From Saccharospirillum sp040881935 (lineage in GTDB: Bacteria > Pseudomonadota > Gammaproteobacteria > Pseudomonadales > Natronospirillaceae), in contig NZ_JBBECH010000054.1 in assembly GCF_040881935.1 (NCBI RefSeq), forward strand, positions 31,207 to 95,206: 64,000 nucleotides of DNA. Direction: 5' to 3'. Shown one piece after another: positions 1-8,903 of this stretch (positions are counted from its first letter, which is position 1; each line of letters begins with the position of its first letter). The translations under genes and the position numbers were made by a program. The notes below the pieces were generated by a model. It did no database searches, was not told where the DNA came from, and saw only the letters and a list, made by a program, of their open reading frames with translations.

Positions 1-1491
1 GCCCGGTTTCTGTACCAGGCAGAAACGGAAAACATTCACCGTAATTTTTCGGCAGAAGTGGCGCAGCAGGCTTTATCGTTTGAGCGCGAAGTACTGTTGA
101 ATCTGGAAATACTGTTCGCACTCAATGCCTCAGTTTCGTTGTTCGACGTCGTAACTCCAGAACGATTTGATCAACTGACACGGGACATTCTGGCTCGTTC
201 GCCGGCCATCTACGCGGTTGCCTGGGCGGAAATTGTAACGCTCGATACACTGGCAGCATTTGAAGCCCGCATGAACAATTGGCATCCCGGTTATCAGGTT
301 ACTGAGCGGAACGCCAATGATGAAGTGGTGGTAGCAACCAATCGGCCCCGATATGTGCCGGTGGTGATGATCGAACCGATGGTGACTAACCATGCCGCCC
401 TCGGTTTCGATCTGGCCAGTGAGCCTCGTCGATTGTCAGCTTTGTTGCAAGCCCTGGAAACCGGGAAAATGGTGGCCACTGCTGGTATTAGACTGGTTCA
501 GGAGCCAAACAATCAACGCGGTTTTCTGGTGTTTTCGTCTCAGACTTTTCCGTCATCAAACAGTGCAGAGCCCGGGGGCGAAGAACGTGTTGTGTTTGTG
601 AACGGCGTATTTCGTGTCGGGGAACTGATCAACCAGTCTGTCGCTAATACCCTCAGTGAGCAGATGCAGGTGCAGGTGATTGACCGGACGCGGGGTTCCG
701 GTGACATCTTGTACAGCAGTGAGCCGGACCTGAACGAGAAGTGGCTAACAACGCGCACCGTGGTACACGACTTGCCCAATGTGGCTGGTCGTCAGTGGAG
801 TTTTGAAGTGACCCCGGCCGCGTCGCTTTATACTGAACGGCATAGCTATGTGTCATGGCTGGTACTGGGTTCCGGCACCGTGGTCGTGTTGCTGCTTGTG
901 GTTTATGTATTGGTGACCCAGCGCCAGACGCGGGATCTGAACGCCGCTAAGTCCGAGTTGGAGCGCATTTCGCTGACCGATAGCCTTACCGGCCTCGCCA
1001 ACCGTCGCCACTTTGATCAGCACCTGGAGCAGCAATGGGCACTGGCAGCACGCCAGCAAAGTTCACTGTCGTTGGTGATGATCGATATCGATAATTTCAA
1101 ACCCTATAACGATGAGTACGGTCACCCGCAAGGCGATGCGGCCCTGGAACAGGTGGCCAAAGCGTTAGACACTGTCGCTACCCGTCCACTGGACCTGGTG
1201 GCGCGTTATGGAGGTGAAGAGTTCGCACTGATTTTGCCCGACACGGTTAATCCGGCCGAGATCGCCGAAACCTGCCGGAGCAAAGTGGAAACGCTGGGGT
1301 TGCGCTATGAGTATTCTAACGTGGCCCGTGTCGTGACCATTAGTGCCGGGGTTTGCACCCTGACACCGGCCGACGGATACAGCCTAAAGAACCTGAGTGA
1401 ATGGGCGGACGATGCCTTGTATCAGGCCAAGGAGCGGGGGCGCAATCAAGTGGTCATTTATTCAGCCGAACGCGGCTTGCACCGGGATTAG
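1..1491 (+). CDS. Membrane diguanylate cyclase, CHASE-GGDEF, 5' end outside the window
   Basis: The frame is open from the first base, so the N-terminus is missing; the GTG at 58 is only an internal codon. The visible part is an extracytoplasmic CHASE-like sensor region (about residues 1-270 of the fragment), one transmembrane segment (WLVLGSGTVVVLLLVVYVLV) and a C-terminal GGDEF domain. The catalytic motif is RYGGEEFALILP. An RPLD sequence five residues upstream matches the RxxD inhibitory site, so product inhibition by c-di-GMP is expected. The family makes c-di-GMP from two GTP at the inner membrane. The ligand of the sensor cannot be read from the sequence. The gene is followed by an intergenic repeat and then by icmF on the opposite strand. 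Confidence 0.93.
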   Translation, partial: ARFLYQAETENIHRNFSAEVAQQALSFEREVLLNLEILFALNASVSLFDVVTPERFDQLTRDILARSPAIYAVAWAEIVTLDTLAAFEARMNNWHPGYQVTERNANDEVVVATNRPRYVPVVMIEPMVTNHAALGFDLASEPRRLSALLQALETGKMVATAGIRLVQEPNNQRGFLVFSSQTFPSSNSAEPGGEERVVFVNGVFRVGELINQSVANTLSEQMQVQVIDRTRGSGDILYSSEPDLNEKWLTTRTVVHDLPNVAGRQWSFEVTPAASLYTERHSYVSWLVLGSGTVVVLLLVVYVLVTQRQTRDLNAAKSELERISLTDSLTGLANRRHFDQHLEQQWALAARQQSSLSLVMIDIDNFKPYNDEYGHPQGDAALEQVAKALDTVATRPLDLVARYGGEEFALILPDTVNPAEIAETCRSKVETLGLRYEYSNVARVVTISAGVCTLTPADGYSLKNLSEWADDALYQAKERGRNQVVIYSAERGLHRD

Positions 1492-1529
1492 TAACTCAAG
1501 CTTCGGTGTTTGCCTATGAGACTAGCGGC

Positions 1530-1632
1530 GGCTGCCGGGTATGCCCCTGTGGGGTAGTCCGCAGCAGGGATGCTGCGGCCTAGGCTCCATGGACGGATTC
1601 ACGCCGACCCCACAGGGGCATACCCGGTAGCC
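1530..1632 (+). repeat. Twin-hairpin palindromic repeat R1 (subfamily I)
   Basis: The 18-bp arms GGGTATGCCCCTGTGGGG and their exact complement enclose two hairpins. Their tips read CAGGGATG and CATGGACG on the plus strand. Weaker pairing continues outward to CAAGCTTCGG (about 1498) and CCGAAGCTTG (about 1677). The copy lies in a convergent gap. Strand given is the one carrying GGA at the tips. Confidence 0.9.
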
Positions 1633-1712
1633 GGTGCGGGCCAACACCTCTCAGGCGAACCGAACTCCGAAGCTTGTGTTAGTTAGCCACCGTCTGGTGG
1701 CCCACTGACTCT

Positions 1713-4700
1713 CTACATATTTCTGCGATATTCTCCACCCACCTGATACAGGGCGTGGCTGATCTGCCCAAGGCTGGCGACCTTCACCGTCTCCATCAGA
1801 GTCGCGAACAGATTACGGCGCGTTCTGGCGTCATCGGCTAGCGTGGTGAGAGCATTGGTGACCTGCTCTTTGTGCTGGTGCTGGAACCGCGCGACCTGTT
1901 CGATCTGTTGTTGTTTTTCAGCATCGGTCGAACGCATTAATTCGATCGGTGCTTCGACTTGATTGTCTTTTTTCGACAGAAAAGTATTCACGCCGATGAT
2001 AGGCAATTCGCCGCTGTGTTTCTTGTGTTCGTACAGCATGGATTCATCCTGAATTTTGCTGCGCTGATACATGGTATCCATTGCTCCGAGCACGCCGCCG
2101 CGTTCACTCAGCCGTTCGAATTCAGCATAGACTGCGGCTTCGACCAGATCGGTCAGGTACTCCAGGGTGAACGCGCCCTGCATCGGGTTTTCATTCTGGT
2201 TCAGACCGAGCTCTTTGTTGATGATCAGCTGAATCGCCACGGCACGGCGCACGCTGTCTTCTGTCGGTGTCGTTATCGCTTCATCGAACGCATTGGTGTG
2301 CAGGCTGTTGCAGTTGTCAAACAACGCATAGAGCGCTTGCAGGGTGGTGCGAATGTCGTTGAACTGAATTTCCTGGGCGTGGAGGGATCGGCCTGACGTT
2401 TGAATATGATATTTCAGCATTTGCGAGCGTGCATCGGCACCGTAACGATGCTTCATGGCCCGCGCCCAGATGCGCCGTGCGACTCGGCCGATCACCGCGT
2501 ATTCCGGGTCCATTCCGTTGCTGAAAAAGAAACTCAGATTTGGTGCGAAGGCGTTAATGTCCATGCCGCGTGCGCGGTAATATTCGACCAGGGTAAAGCC
2601 ATTGGCCAGGGTAAAGGCGAGCTGGGTGATCGGGTTCGCACCGGCTTCGGCAATGTGATAGCCGCTGACACTGACGCTGTAAAAGTTACGCACGTCCCGT
2701 TCGATAAACCAGGACTGTACATCGCCCATTAAATGCAACGCAAACTCGGTCGAGAAAATGCAGGTATTTTGTGCCTGATCTTCTTTTAAAATGTCTGCCT
2801 GCACGGTGCCACGTACTTGCGTTAGGGTTTCGGCTGCAATGCGCTGGTAGATTTCGGCGTCAACCAGACGGTCGCCACTGACGCCGAGTAACCCCAGGCC
2901 GAGCCCGGAATGGCCTTCCGGCAAGTCACCCTGATAGCTGACTGGCGCATCACCTAATATGTCCTTGATGCGTTGCTGCGCGGCTTCCCATTCGCCGTTG
3001 TCGCGCAGGTGTTTTTCAATTTGCTGATCGATGGCCGTGTTCAGAAACATGGCCAGAATGATCGGCGCCGGGCCGTTGATGGTCATCGATACCGACGTCG
3101 TCGGCGCGCACAAATCAAACCCTGAATAGAGTTTTTTCATGTCGTCCAGGGTGGCGATGGATACCCCGCTGTTGCCGACCTTGCCGTAAATGTCCGGTCG
3201 TTCGGCCGGGTCTTCGCCATATAGTGTAACCGAGTCGAAAGCCGTCGACAGCCGTGCGGCGGGTTGGCCGAGCGACAAATAATGGAAGCGACGATTGGTG
3301 CGTTCCGGCGGGCCTTCACCGGCAAACATTCGCGTCGGATCTTCGCCGCTGCGACGGTAAGGGTAAACACCTGCGGTGTAGGGAAAGTGACCCGGCAGGT
3401 TTTCCTGGCCGCTGAACCAGACGCGTTCGCCCCAGTCGCGGCTGGTGTTGGCGCTGACTTTGGGAATGCGGTTGCCGCTCAGGGTTTGGCGGTAATTGTC
3501 GCCGGTAATAGCGTTGCCGCGTACCTGGTATTCAAAGGTATCGGTGCGCACCGAGTCCATTAACGCATCCCAACCGAACAGAGTCTTGCGGCTGTCTGGC
3601 TGCAGTTGTTGCAGGGCTGCGTTGTGGCGTTTGGCCAATGTTGTTTGGGCGTTATCCAGTCCGTCGGTCGCGACATCGGTTAAGGGTGCCAGACCATCCA
3701 GCCCGAGCAGGCGCAGGCTTTCATACAGATGCTGAACGGTGCGGGCGCAGTCGGCCTGGTTCTCTAATTGATCGCGCAGCGAACGTCCCTGCTCGGCAAT
3801 TTCAGCCAGATACCGCTGCTGTGCGCCGGGAATTAACACATGAGCTTCGGGGTCGCCCTCGGGTAATGAGGCTTGCCATTGGGCGTCTGTTGCTTCGCTG
3901 AGTCGGCGGCACAGGTGATTGAATACACGGTTCACACCCGGGTCGGAAAAGTGGCTGGCAATGGTCGCGAACACCGGCAGCTTGGCATCATCGGATTCAA
4001 AATCGATGCGGTTGCGTCGCCATTGTTTGCGCACATCGCGCAGCGCATCACCGGCGCCCTTGCCATCGAATTTGTTGATGACAATCCAGTCGGCCAGATC
4101 CAGCATGTCGATTTTTTCCAGCTGGCTGGCGGCGCCGTATTCGGGGGTCATCACATAGCCCGGAAAATCGACCAGATCGACAATGGCGCTGTCGGACTGG
4201 CCAATGCCAGCGGTTTCCACAAACACCAGGTCAAACCCCTGGTGACTCAGTTCGGTGATGGCTTCCTGCAGCACTTCACTGGTCGATAAATGCTGGCGTC
4301 GTGTGGCCATGCTGCGGAAATAGACGTTGGGTAAACGCAGGCTGTTGATGCGAATGCGGTCGCCGAGCAGGGCACCGCCGGTGCGTCGCCGGGTCGGGTC
4401 GATCGCCAGTACCGCAAAGCGTTTATCCGGAAATTCGGTGGCAAAACGCAGCACCAGTTCATCGCTCAAGCTGGATTTTCCGGCACCGCCGGTACCGGTT
4501 AAGCCCAGCGTCGGTGCGCCTTTGTGGATGGTGTAGGGTGTTTTACGCCGGGCTTCAATGTCCGACAAAGCCCACGCCTGAATCAGATCCGGGTGGGCAT
4601 CTTTGGGCAAGGATGTCGGCCGGGCATCACGGGCCTTCCGTATGTGCGCCACGGCATCGTCAATCATTCCCGGTAAACCCAGTTTCATGCCGTCGTTTGG

Positions 4701-5057
4701 GTGGTAAATGCGGGTGACGCCGTAGGCTTCGAGTTCAGCAATTTCATCGGGTGTAATGGTGCCACCACCGCCGCCAATGATGGCTATATAGCCAGCACCG
4801 CTGGCTTTTAGCCGGTCGACCAGATACCGGAAATACTCCATGTGTCCACCCTGATAGGAGCTGAGCGCAATGCCGTCGGCGTCTTCCTGCAGGGCGGCCT
4901 TGATCAGATCATCGACACTGCGGTTATGGCCGAGATGAATCACCTCGCAGCCGCGATCCTGAATCAGGCGGCGCATCACGTTGATGGCGGCATCGTGGCC
5001 GTCGAACAGGCTGGCGGCCGTGATGATGCGCAGCGGTGCAGTGTTTTCGTGACTCAT
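1713..5057 (-). CDS. icmF: Fused isobutyryl-CoA mutase IcmF
   Basis: This 1114-residue protein has the full IcmF order. An N-terminal adenosylcobalamin-binding domain carries DGHDAAINVMRR, with His21 the likely cobalt ligand. A MeaB-type chaperone GTPase follows, with P-loop GTGGAGKSS near residues 188-196. A linker leads to the large methylmalonyl-CoA-mutase-type catalytic domain (about 540-1114). IcmF proteins interconvert isobutyryl-CoA and n-butyryl-CoA, and some accept isovaleryl- or pivalyl-CoA; substrate choice here is inferred. It lies downstream of the hydroxybutyryl-CoA dehydrogenase on the same strand, with repeat R2 between them. Together with the bkd genes this suggests routing of valine-derived isobutyryl-CoA into butyryl-CoA oxidation. 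Repeat copies in opposite orientation flank the gene. Confidence 0.95.
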   Translation of the reverse strand: MSHENTAPLRIITAASLFDGHDAAINVMRRLIQDRGCEVIHLGHNRSVDDLIKAALQEDADGIALSSYQGGHMEYFRYLVDRLKASGAGYIAIIGGGGGTITPDEIAELEAYGVTRIYHPNDGMKLGLPGMIDDAVAHIRKARDARPTSLPKDAHPDLIQAWALSDIEARRKTPYTIHKGAPTLGLTGTGGAGKSSLSDELVLRFATEFPDKRFAVLAIDPTRRRTGGALLGDRIRINSLRLPNVYFRSMATRRQHLSTSEVLQEAITELSHQGFDLVFVETAGIGQSDSAIVDLVDFPGYVMTPEYGAASQLEKIDMLDLADWIVINKFDGKGAGDALRDVRKQWRRNRIDFESDDAKLPVFATIASHFSDPGVNRVFNHLCRRLSEATDAQWQASLPEGDPEAHVLIPGAQQRYLAEIAEQGRSLRDQLENQADCARTVQHLYESLRLLGLDGLAPLTDVATDGLDNAQTTLAKRHNAALQQLQPDSRKTLFGWDALMDSVRTDTFEYQVRGNAITGDNYRQTLSGNRIPKVSANTSRDWGERVWFSGQENLPGHFPYTAGVYPYRRSGEDPTRMFAGEGPPERTNRRFHYLSLGQPAARLSTAFDSVTLYGEDPAERPDIYGKVGNSGVSIATLDDMKKLYSGFDLCAPTTSVSMTINGPAPIILAMFLNTAIDQQIEKHLRDNGEWEAAQQRIKDILGDAPVSYQGDLPEGHSGLGLGLLGVSGDRLVDAEIYQRIAAETLTQVRGTVQADILKEDQAQNTCIFSTEFALHLMGDVQSWFIERDVRNFYSVSVSGYHIAEAGANPITQLAFTLANGFTLVEYYRARGMDINAFAPNLSFFFSNGMDPEYAVIGRVARRIWARAMKHRYGADARSQMLKYHIQTSGRSLHAQEIQFNDIRTTLQALYALFDNCNSLHTNAFDEAITTPTEDSVRRAVAIQLIINKELGLNQNENPMQGAFTLEYLTDLVEAAVYAEFERLSERGGVLGAMDTMYQRSKIQDESMLYEHKKHSGELPIIGVNTFLSKKDNQVEAPIELMRSTDAEKQQQIEQVARFQHQHKEQVTNALTTLADDARTRRNLFATLMETVKVASLGQISHALYQVGGEYRRNM

Positions 5058-5144
5058 AAAGCGTTTTCCCAGCGAGTGTCTTTGAGGTTATCACCCAAGG
5101 TTTCGGAGTTCGGTTCACTTCAGTGGTGTTGGCCCGCCCCAGAT

Positions 5145-5239
5145 GCCGGGTATGCCTCTGTGGGGTCGGCGTTAATCCATCCATGGAGCCTAGGCCGCAA
5201 CATCCATGTTGCGGACTTCCCCACAGAGGCATACCCGGC
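5145..5239 (-). repeat. Twin-hairpin palindromic repeat R2 (subfamily I)
   Basis: Perfect arms GGGTATGCCTCTGTGGGG and complement enclose the core read on the minus strand. Both tips are CATGGATG. Outer pairing (TTTCGGAGTTCG near 5101 with its complement near 5262-5274) extends the palindrome to roughly 175 bp. It lies between hbd and icmF and is sense with their transcript. Confidence 0.9.
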
Positions 5240-5292
5240 ACCCGGTGCTAGTCTCCTGAGCGAACTCCGAAACTTGAGTGATAACGGAAGCA

Positions 5293-6180
5293 TCAGTCGT
5301 AGTTGTAAAAGCCACGGCCACTCTTGCGACCGGTATAGCCCGCATCGACCATTTGAACAAGCAACGGGCAGGGTCGATATTTCGGATCCTTAAAGCCGTC
5401 GTACAGCACCTTCATGATAAACAGGCAGGTATCGAGCCCGATCATGTCGGCCAGTTTCAGCGGGCCCATCGGGTGGTTCATGCCCAGGGTCATCACCGAA
5501 TCGATGGCCTCGGCTTCGGCGACACCTTCGTACAGGGTGAAGATGGCTTCGTTGATCATTGGCATCAGAATACGGTTGGACACAAAGCCGGGCGCATCCC
5601 GCACTTCTATGGGTGTTTTGCCCAGCTGTTCGCTGAGCGTTTTGATGGCATTGAAGGTTGCATCCGAGGTTTGCAGCGCCCGAATCAGTTCGACCAGTTG
5701 CATTAATGGCACCGGGTTCATGAAATGCATGCCCATGAAACGATCGGGCCGGGAGGTGGCGGCCGCCATGCGGGTGAGGGAAATGGCGCTGGTGTTGGAG
5801 GCGAACAGTGTCTCGGCCGGGCAGAGGGCATCGAGTTTGCGAAACAGGTCGATCTTGACGGCTTCGTTTTCGGTAATGGCCTCAACCACCAGGTCGCAAC
5901 CGGCAAATACCTCGATATCGGTATTGGTGTGTAGCCGGGCCAGGGAAGCTGTGTGCTGATCGGATGCCAGCTTTCCCTTCTCGACGAACTTGGCCAGGCT
6001 ACGATCGACGGCTTTAACAGCCGTATCGAGCTGGGCTTGCTGGTTATCGACCAATTGAACCGTTAGGCCACTCTGGGCAAACACCTGGGCGATGCCGTGG
6101 CCCATGGTACCGGCGCCCAGCACGCCGATGGTTTGAAGCCCACTGGTTTGAAGTGAGCCAGCACTGAAAGCAGTCGTCAT
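5293..6180 (-). CDS. hbd: 3-hydroxybutyryl-CoA dehydrogenase
   Basis: The 295-residue protein has an N-terminal Rossmann fold with GVLGAGTMGHGIAQ (GAGTMG at 22-27). The C-terminal all-helical 3-hydroxyacyl-CoA dehydrogenase domain contains GMHFMNPVPLMQLVE, with His152 the expected catalytic base, and GMNHPMGPLKLADMIGLD. The length fits the stand-alone short-chain enzymes (Hbd, PaaH, FadB2). The reaction is NAD(P)-linked oxidation of (S)-3-hydroxybutyryl-CoA to acetoacetyl-CoA. A LiuR-type palindrome lies 54 bp upstream, and icmF follows on the same strand. This supports a role in clearing butyryl-CoA made by IcmF; a broader role in fatty or aromatic acid degradation is possible. Confidence 0.93.
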   Translation of the reverse strand: MTTAFSAGSLQTSGLQTIGVLGAGTMGHGIAQVFAQSGLTVQLVDNQQAQLDTAVKAVDRSLAKFVEKGKLASDQHTASLARLHTNTDIEVFAGCDLVVEAITENEAVKIDLFRKLDALCPAETLFASNTSAISLTRMAAATSRPDRFMGMHFMNPVPLMQLVELIRALQTSDATFNAIKTLSEQLGKTPIEVRDAPGFVSNRILMPMINEAIFTLYEGVAEAEAIDSVMTLGMNHPMGPLKLADMIGLDTCLFIMKVLYDGFKDPKYRPCPLLVQMVDAGYTGRKSGRGFYNYD

Positions 6181-6233
6181 AGAGGTTCCTGTGGTTAAAC
6201 TGTAATTTTTATTGATCCCGAGGCTAGTTTTCG

Positions 6234-6249
6234 TTTACGTTAACGTCAA
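6234..6249. promoter_or_regulatory. Predicted LiuR operator between hbd and liuR
   Basis: TTTACGTTAACGTCAA is a palindrome with one mismatch. It differs at one position from the perfect site before liuA. It sits 54 bp upstream of hbd and in the divergent region of liuR, so autoregulation is likely. The binding assignment is inferred from the matching pair of sites and the LiuR-like protein next to it. Confidence 0.7.
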
Positions 6250-6328
6250 CTTAAGGCGGTGAAGAGTACCAAATCTTTCCCGTAAACTCTGGCTAACAGC
6301 CGATGGTTGCTTTAGTCCTGAGGTTAGG

Positions 6329-6428
6329 NNNNNNNNNNNNNNNNNNNNNNNNNNNNNNNNNNNNNNNNNNNNNNNNNNNNNNNNNNNNNNNNNNNNNNNN
6401 NNNNNNNNNNNNNNNNNNNNNNNNNNNN
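6329..6428. other. Assembly gap of 100 N
   Basis: The run is exactly 100 N, the usual placeholder for unknown length. The right-hand contig begins GGTTAGGTACACCCGGTAAC, which is the right arm of a twin-hairpin repeat (compare the right arm of R5). The left contig ends in AGGTTAGG, so GGTTAGG appears on both sides. A repeat copy probably broke the assembly here. Confidence 0.95.
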
Positions 6429-6523
6429 GGTTAGGTACACCCGGTAACTGGCACTCGATTGGTTGCAAACATTGCAGCTCAATATTGGTAACCTGCGACT
6501 TATTATCTGAAGACCCAGACTTT

Positions 6524-6922
6524 ATGAACAAAGCGACTCCCGACCTGCAAACCTTCACCATCCGCGACCTGGCGGGCGAATTTGATGTCACTACGCGAAC
6601 CATCCGTTTCTACGAAGACAGAGGGTTATTGACGCCGGAACGCGACGGTCAGCGTCGCATCTATCACAAACGCGACCGTGCCCGGCTGGTGCTGATATTA
6701 CGCGGCAAACGTCTGGGTTTCAGTCTGGATGAGATCCAGCAACTGGTCACTGCCTACGAAACGCCGGAAGATGAAATCCCGCAACTGGAGCAATACTTAC
6801 GCACCCTGACTGAACATCGCGAAACCTTGCTTCAACAAAAAGAAGACCTGGAAAAAACCCTGCAGGAACTGGAGCAGGCTGAGCGGGATTGTCGGGCGGC
6901 GCTGGCAAGAAAGCAGAGTTGA
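6524..6922 (+). CDS. liuR: MerR-family regulator LiuR
   Basis: The 132-residue product begins with a MerR winged helix (FTIRDLAGEFDVTTRTIRFY, then EDRGLL). It continues with RLVLILRGKRLGFSLDEI and ends in a coiled coil (about 85-130). No cysteine metal-site pattern is seen. The sequence type matches LiuR, the repressor of leucine/isovalerate genes in proteobacteria. The start is placed at the ATG at 6524 because upstream codons in frame (from 6485) do not look like protein. LiuR-type palindromes are found 275-290 bp upstream across the gap and before liuA, which supports the assignment. The ligand is unknown; branched acyl-CoAs are plausible. Confidence 0.85.
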   Translation: MNKATPDLQTFTIRDLAGEFDVTTRTIRFYEDRGLLTPERDGQRRIYHKRDRARLVLILRGKRLGFSLDEIQQLVTAYETPEDEIPQLEQYLRTLTEHRETLLQQKEDLEKTLQELEQAERDCRAALARKQS

Positions 6923-7023
6923 AATAATAACAGTGAGTCGCGCTGTATTCGGTAAAATCACTATCGTGTTGGATGAGGTTGCACTACCATCAAAGAGATG
7001 CTTGAACAGCACTAGATAGAACA

Positions 7024-7248
7024 ATGAAGACAAATGAACTGATAGACGAGGCCGCTATGCTGCCAGTTGAGGAGCGAGCTAGGCTGATTGATTCGTTGTT
7101 GCGCAGCTTCAATCCGCCCGAGTCAGATATTGATAGATAATGGGCTGAAGTAGCGCGGCACAGATTGGAAGAATTACGCTCAGGGCAGCAAGTTGCAATC
7201 TCTGGTGAGAAAGTGTTTGATCGTGCCTGGGCGCGTTTGAATAAATGA
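7024..7248 (+). pseudogene. Addiction-module antitoxin gene with an internal stop
   Basis: The frame reads MKTNELIDEAAMLPVEERAR, continues to DIDR, meets a TAA at 7138-7140, then resumes in the same frame as WAEVARHRLEELRSGQ and on to ARLNK before TGA. Across the stop it matches the small PF09720-type antitoxins (about 75 residues, usually paired with ParE/RelE toxins). No toxin gene follows in the expected place. I read it as an orphan antitoxin inactivated by one nonsense change; a sequencing error cannot be excluded. Confidence 0.7.
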
Positions 7249-7270
7249 CTTTTTCGTTTTCTTAGATGCT

Positions 7271-7640
7271 CTATTTGCCAGCTTCATGATCATGCAAACA
7301 CAAGGCATGATTTTCCAGTACTTCAATTACCCGGCAATGCTCCACCGTACCGCCTTCGCAAACCCCCACCATCCGTGACAGCTCCTCTTCCAGCGCCTGC
7401 AACCTGGCTAATCTGGATCTGACAGCAGTCAGTTGCTCCTCAGCAATGGCGTTGGCTTCATGGCAAGGTTCGTCGGCGTGGCGCGACAAGCGCAGCAGGG
7501 ATTTAATGGCATCTGGCCAAACGACTGAACTGCGCCGTTCAGACGCTGCGATGCGATTGGCAATGTTGCTGTGATCGGCGCGGCGGTCTTGGTAAGTATT
7601 ACCGCTAGCCCCTGGCCAGATCTCATCGTTGCGGCGCTGA
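7271..7640 (-). pseudogene. Decayed metal-responsive MerR-family regulator (CadR/ZntR-like)
   Basis: The last 90 or so residues of this frame look like the C-terminal half of CadR/PbrR/ZntR proteins. AIKSLLRLSRHADEPC leads into a dimerisation coiled coil and a cysteine-bearing tail (MVGVCEGGTVEHCRVIEVLE). The DNA-binding N-terminus is not intact in this frame. A neighbouring frame contains MRSGQGLAV, reminiscent of a MerR start, so a frameshift has probably split the gene. Upstream the frame runs into the end of the BNR-repeat gene. No metal transporter is adjacent. Confidence 0.55.
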
Positions 7641-7781
7641 TGGCAGGGCTCTTTTTGAAGTCGAGTGTCAGTATTATTCGTCAGGCTATGGGTGAGTTGC
7701 GTCACGTGGCGATGCAGTAGCGCTTGGTACACCCAGTATTCGACACGGACTCTTGGCAACAAGGCATACTTCATCGCTGTA

Positions 7782-8864
7782 TTACGGATCAAACCGCACC
7801 ACATTAATGGGCGGCAGGTGCTTGGACAGGCATTTCCAGTGATCGCCCTGATCTTCACTGACCCACAAGTTGCCTGTTGTAGAGCCGAAAGCTAGTAGGT
7901 TGCCACTGGCGTCGATGTCTAGACTGTGGCGGTAAATCAAGTCGTAGGCGGGTTCTTCCGGTAGACCTTGGGTGAGGGTTTCGAAGTGTTTGCCGCCATC
8001 GCGGGTGCGGGTGACGACCAGTCTGGCGTCTACCGGGATGCGGTGTTCATCTTTGATTGCGGGTACGAACCAAGCGGTATCGGGTTGGGTCGGATGCACT
8101 GCGACGGCGAAGCCGAATACCGAGGGTGAGACATCGCTGATCTCGGTCCATTGGTGGCCGCCGTCTTCAGAGCGGAAAATGCCGTTGTGGTGTTGTATCC
8201 ACAGGTGCTCCGGTGCCGCCGGGCATTGTACCATGCGGTGCGGGTCCTGTGAGACAAGGTCGTAGGCCAGTTCCGGCGGCATAAACGCCGCACGCAGACC
8301 CTGGCCTGTTTGCTGCCAGGTTTCACCACCATCTCTGGTTTCCCAGACACCGCCGCAAGAGATGGCCAACCGAATGGTTTTACTGTCGTTCGGGTGCACA
8401 CAAATGGAGTGAATACCGGGTTTGTCGTAACCGCCACCAAACCATTTATCACGTTCTGGCTTTTGCCAGAGCGGTTCGATTAGATTCCAGGTCGCGCCGC
8501 TATCGGTCGACTTGAACAGGCCGCCGGGAATCGTCCCTGTCCACAGAGTGCCGGGTTCATCCGGGCCACCCGGAACCAGTTCCCAGATTAAGTCCACAGT
8601 CGGTCCATCGCCTTCATCCACTTTGGGAAAGGCGGGTGTGCCAATCTCCTGCCAGTCGTTCGTTCCCGCCCTGGCCGCGTGCAGTTTGACCCCAAAATGA
8701 CCGTGGTTCAGCCCGGCGTAGCGATTGCCCGTGCGCGCGTCGGTCAGCACCATGGTGACCGGATCACCAAGAAAGGCCGGGTCGTTTTGGTGCCATCGGC
8801 CCGGGCCGGTGCGGGTGAATTGAAATAACCCCTTGCGGGTACCGATGTGCAGTGTCTCGTTCAT
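7782..8864 (-). CDS. BNR/Asp-box repeat beta-propeller protein
   Basis: The 360-residue protein contains at least five Asp-box-like repeats (STDSGATW, TRDGGETW, SEDGGHQW, TRDGGKHF, SEDQGDHW), the mark of sialidase- and Vps10-type beta-propellers. No signal peptide is visible, so it is probably cytoplasmic. Glycosidase annotations for this family are not supported by any catalytic residue I can identify, so the function is unknown. The gene lies 39 bp downstream of a MoaD/ThiS-like gene on the same strand, and the pair probably forms an operon. This suggests a link to sulfur-carrier or ubiquitin-like chemistry rather than sugar hydrolysis. Confidence 0.88.
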   Translation of the reverse strand: MNETLHIGTRKGLFQFTRTGPGRWHQNDPAFLGDPVTMVLTDARTGNRYAGLNHGHFGVKLHAARAGTNDWQEIGTPAFPKVDEGDGPTVDLIWELVPGGPDEPGTLWTGTIPGGLFKSTDSGATWNLIEPLWQKPERDKWFGGGYDKPGIHSICVHPNDSKTIRLAISCGGVWETRDGGETWQQTGQGLRAAFMPPELAYDLVSQDPHRMVQCPAAPEHLWIQHHNGIFRSEDGGHQWTEISDVSPSVFGFAVAVHPTQPDTAWFVPAIKDEHRIPVDARLVVTRTRDGGKHFETLTQGLPEEPAYDLIYRHSLDIDASGNLLAFGSTTGNLWVSEDQGDHWKCLSKHLPPINVVRFDP

Positions 8865-8903
8865 GGGAGGCTCCTTGCTTTTTTATCATTGCTTTCCGGT
8901 GTG

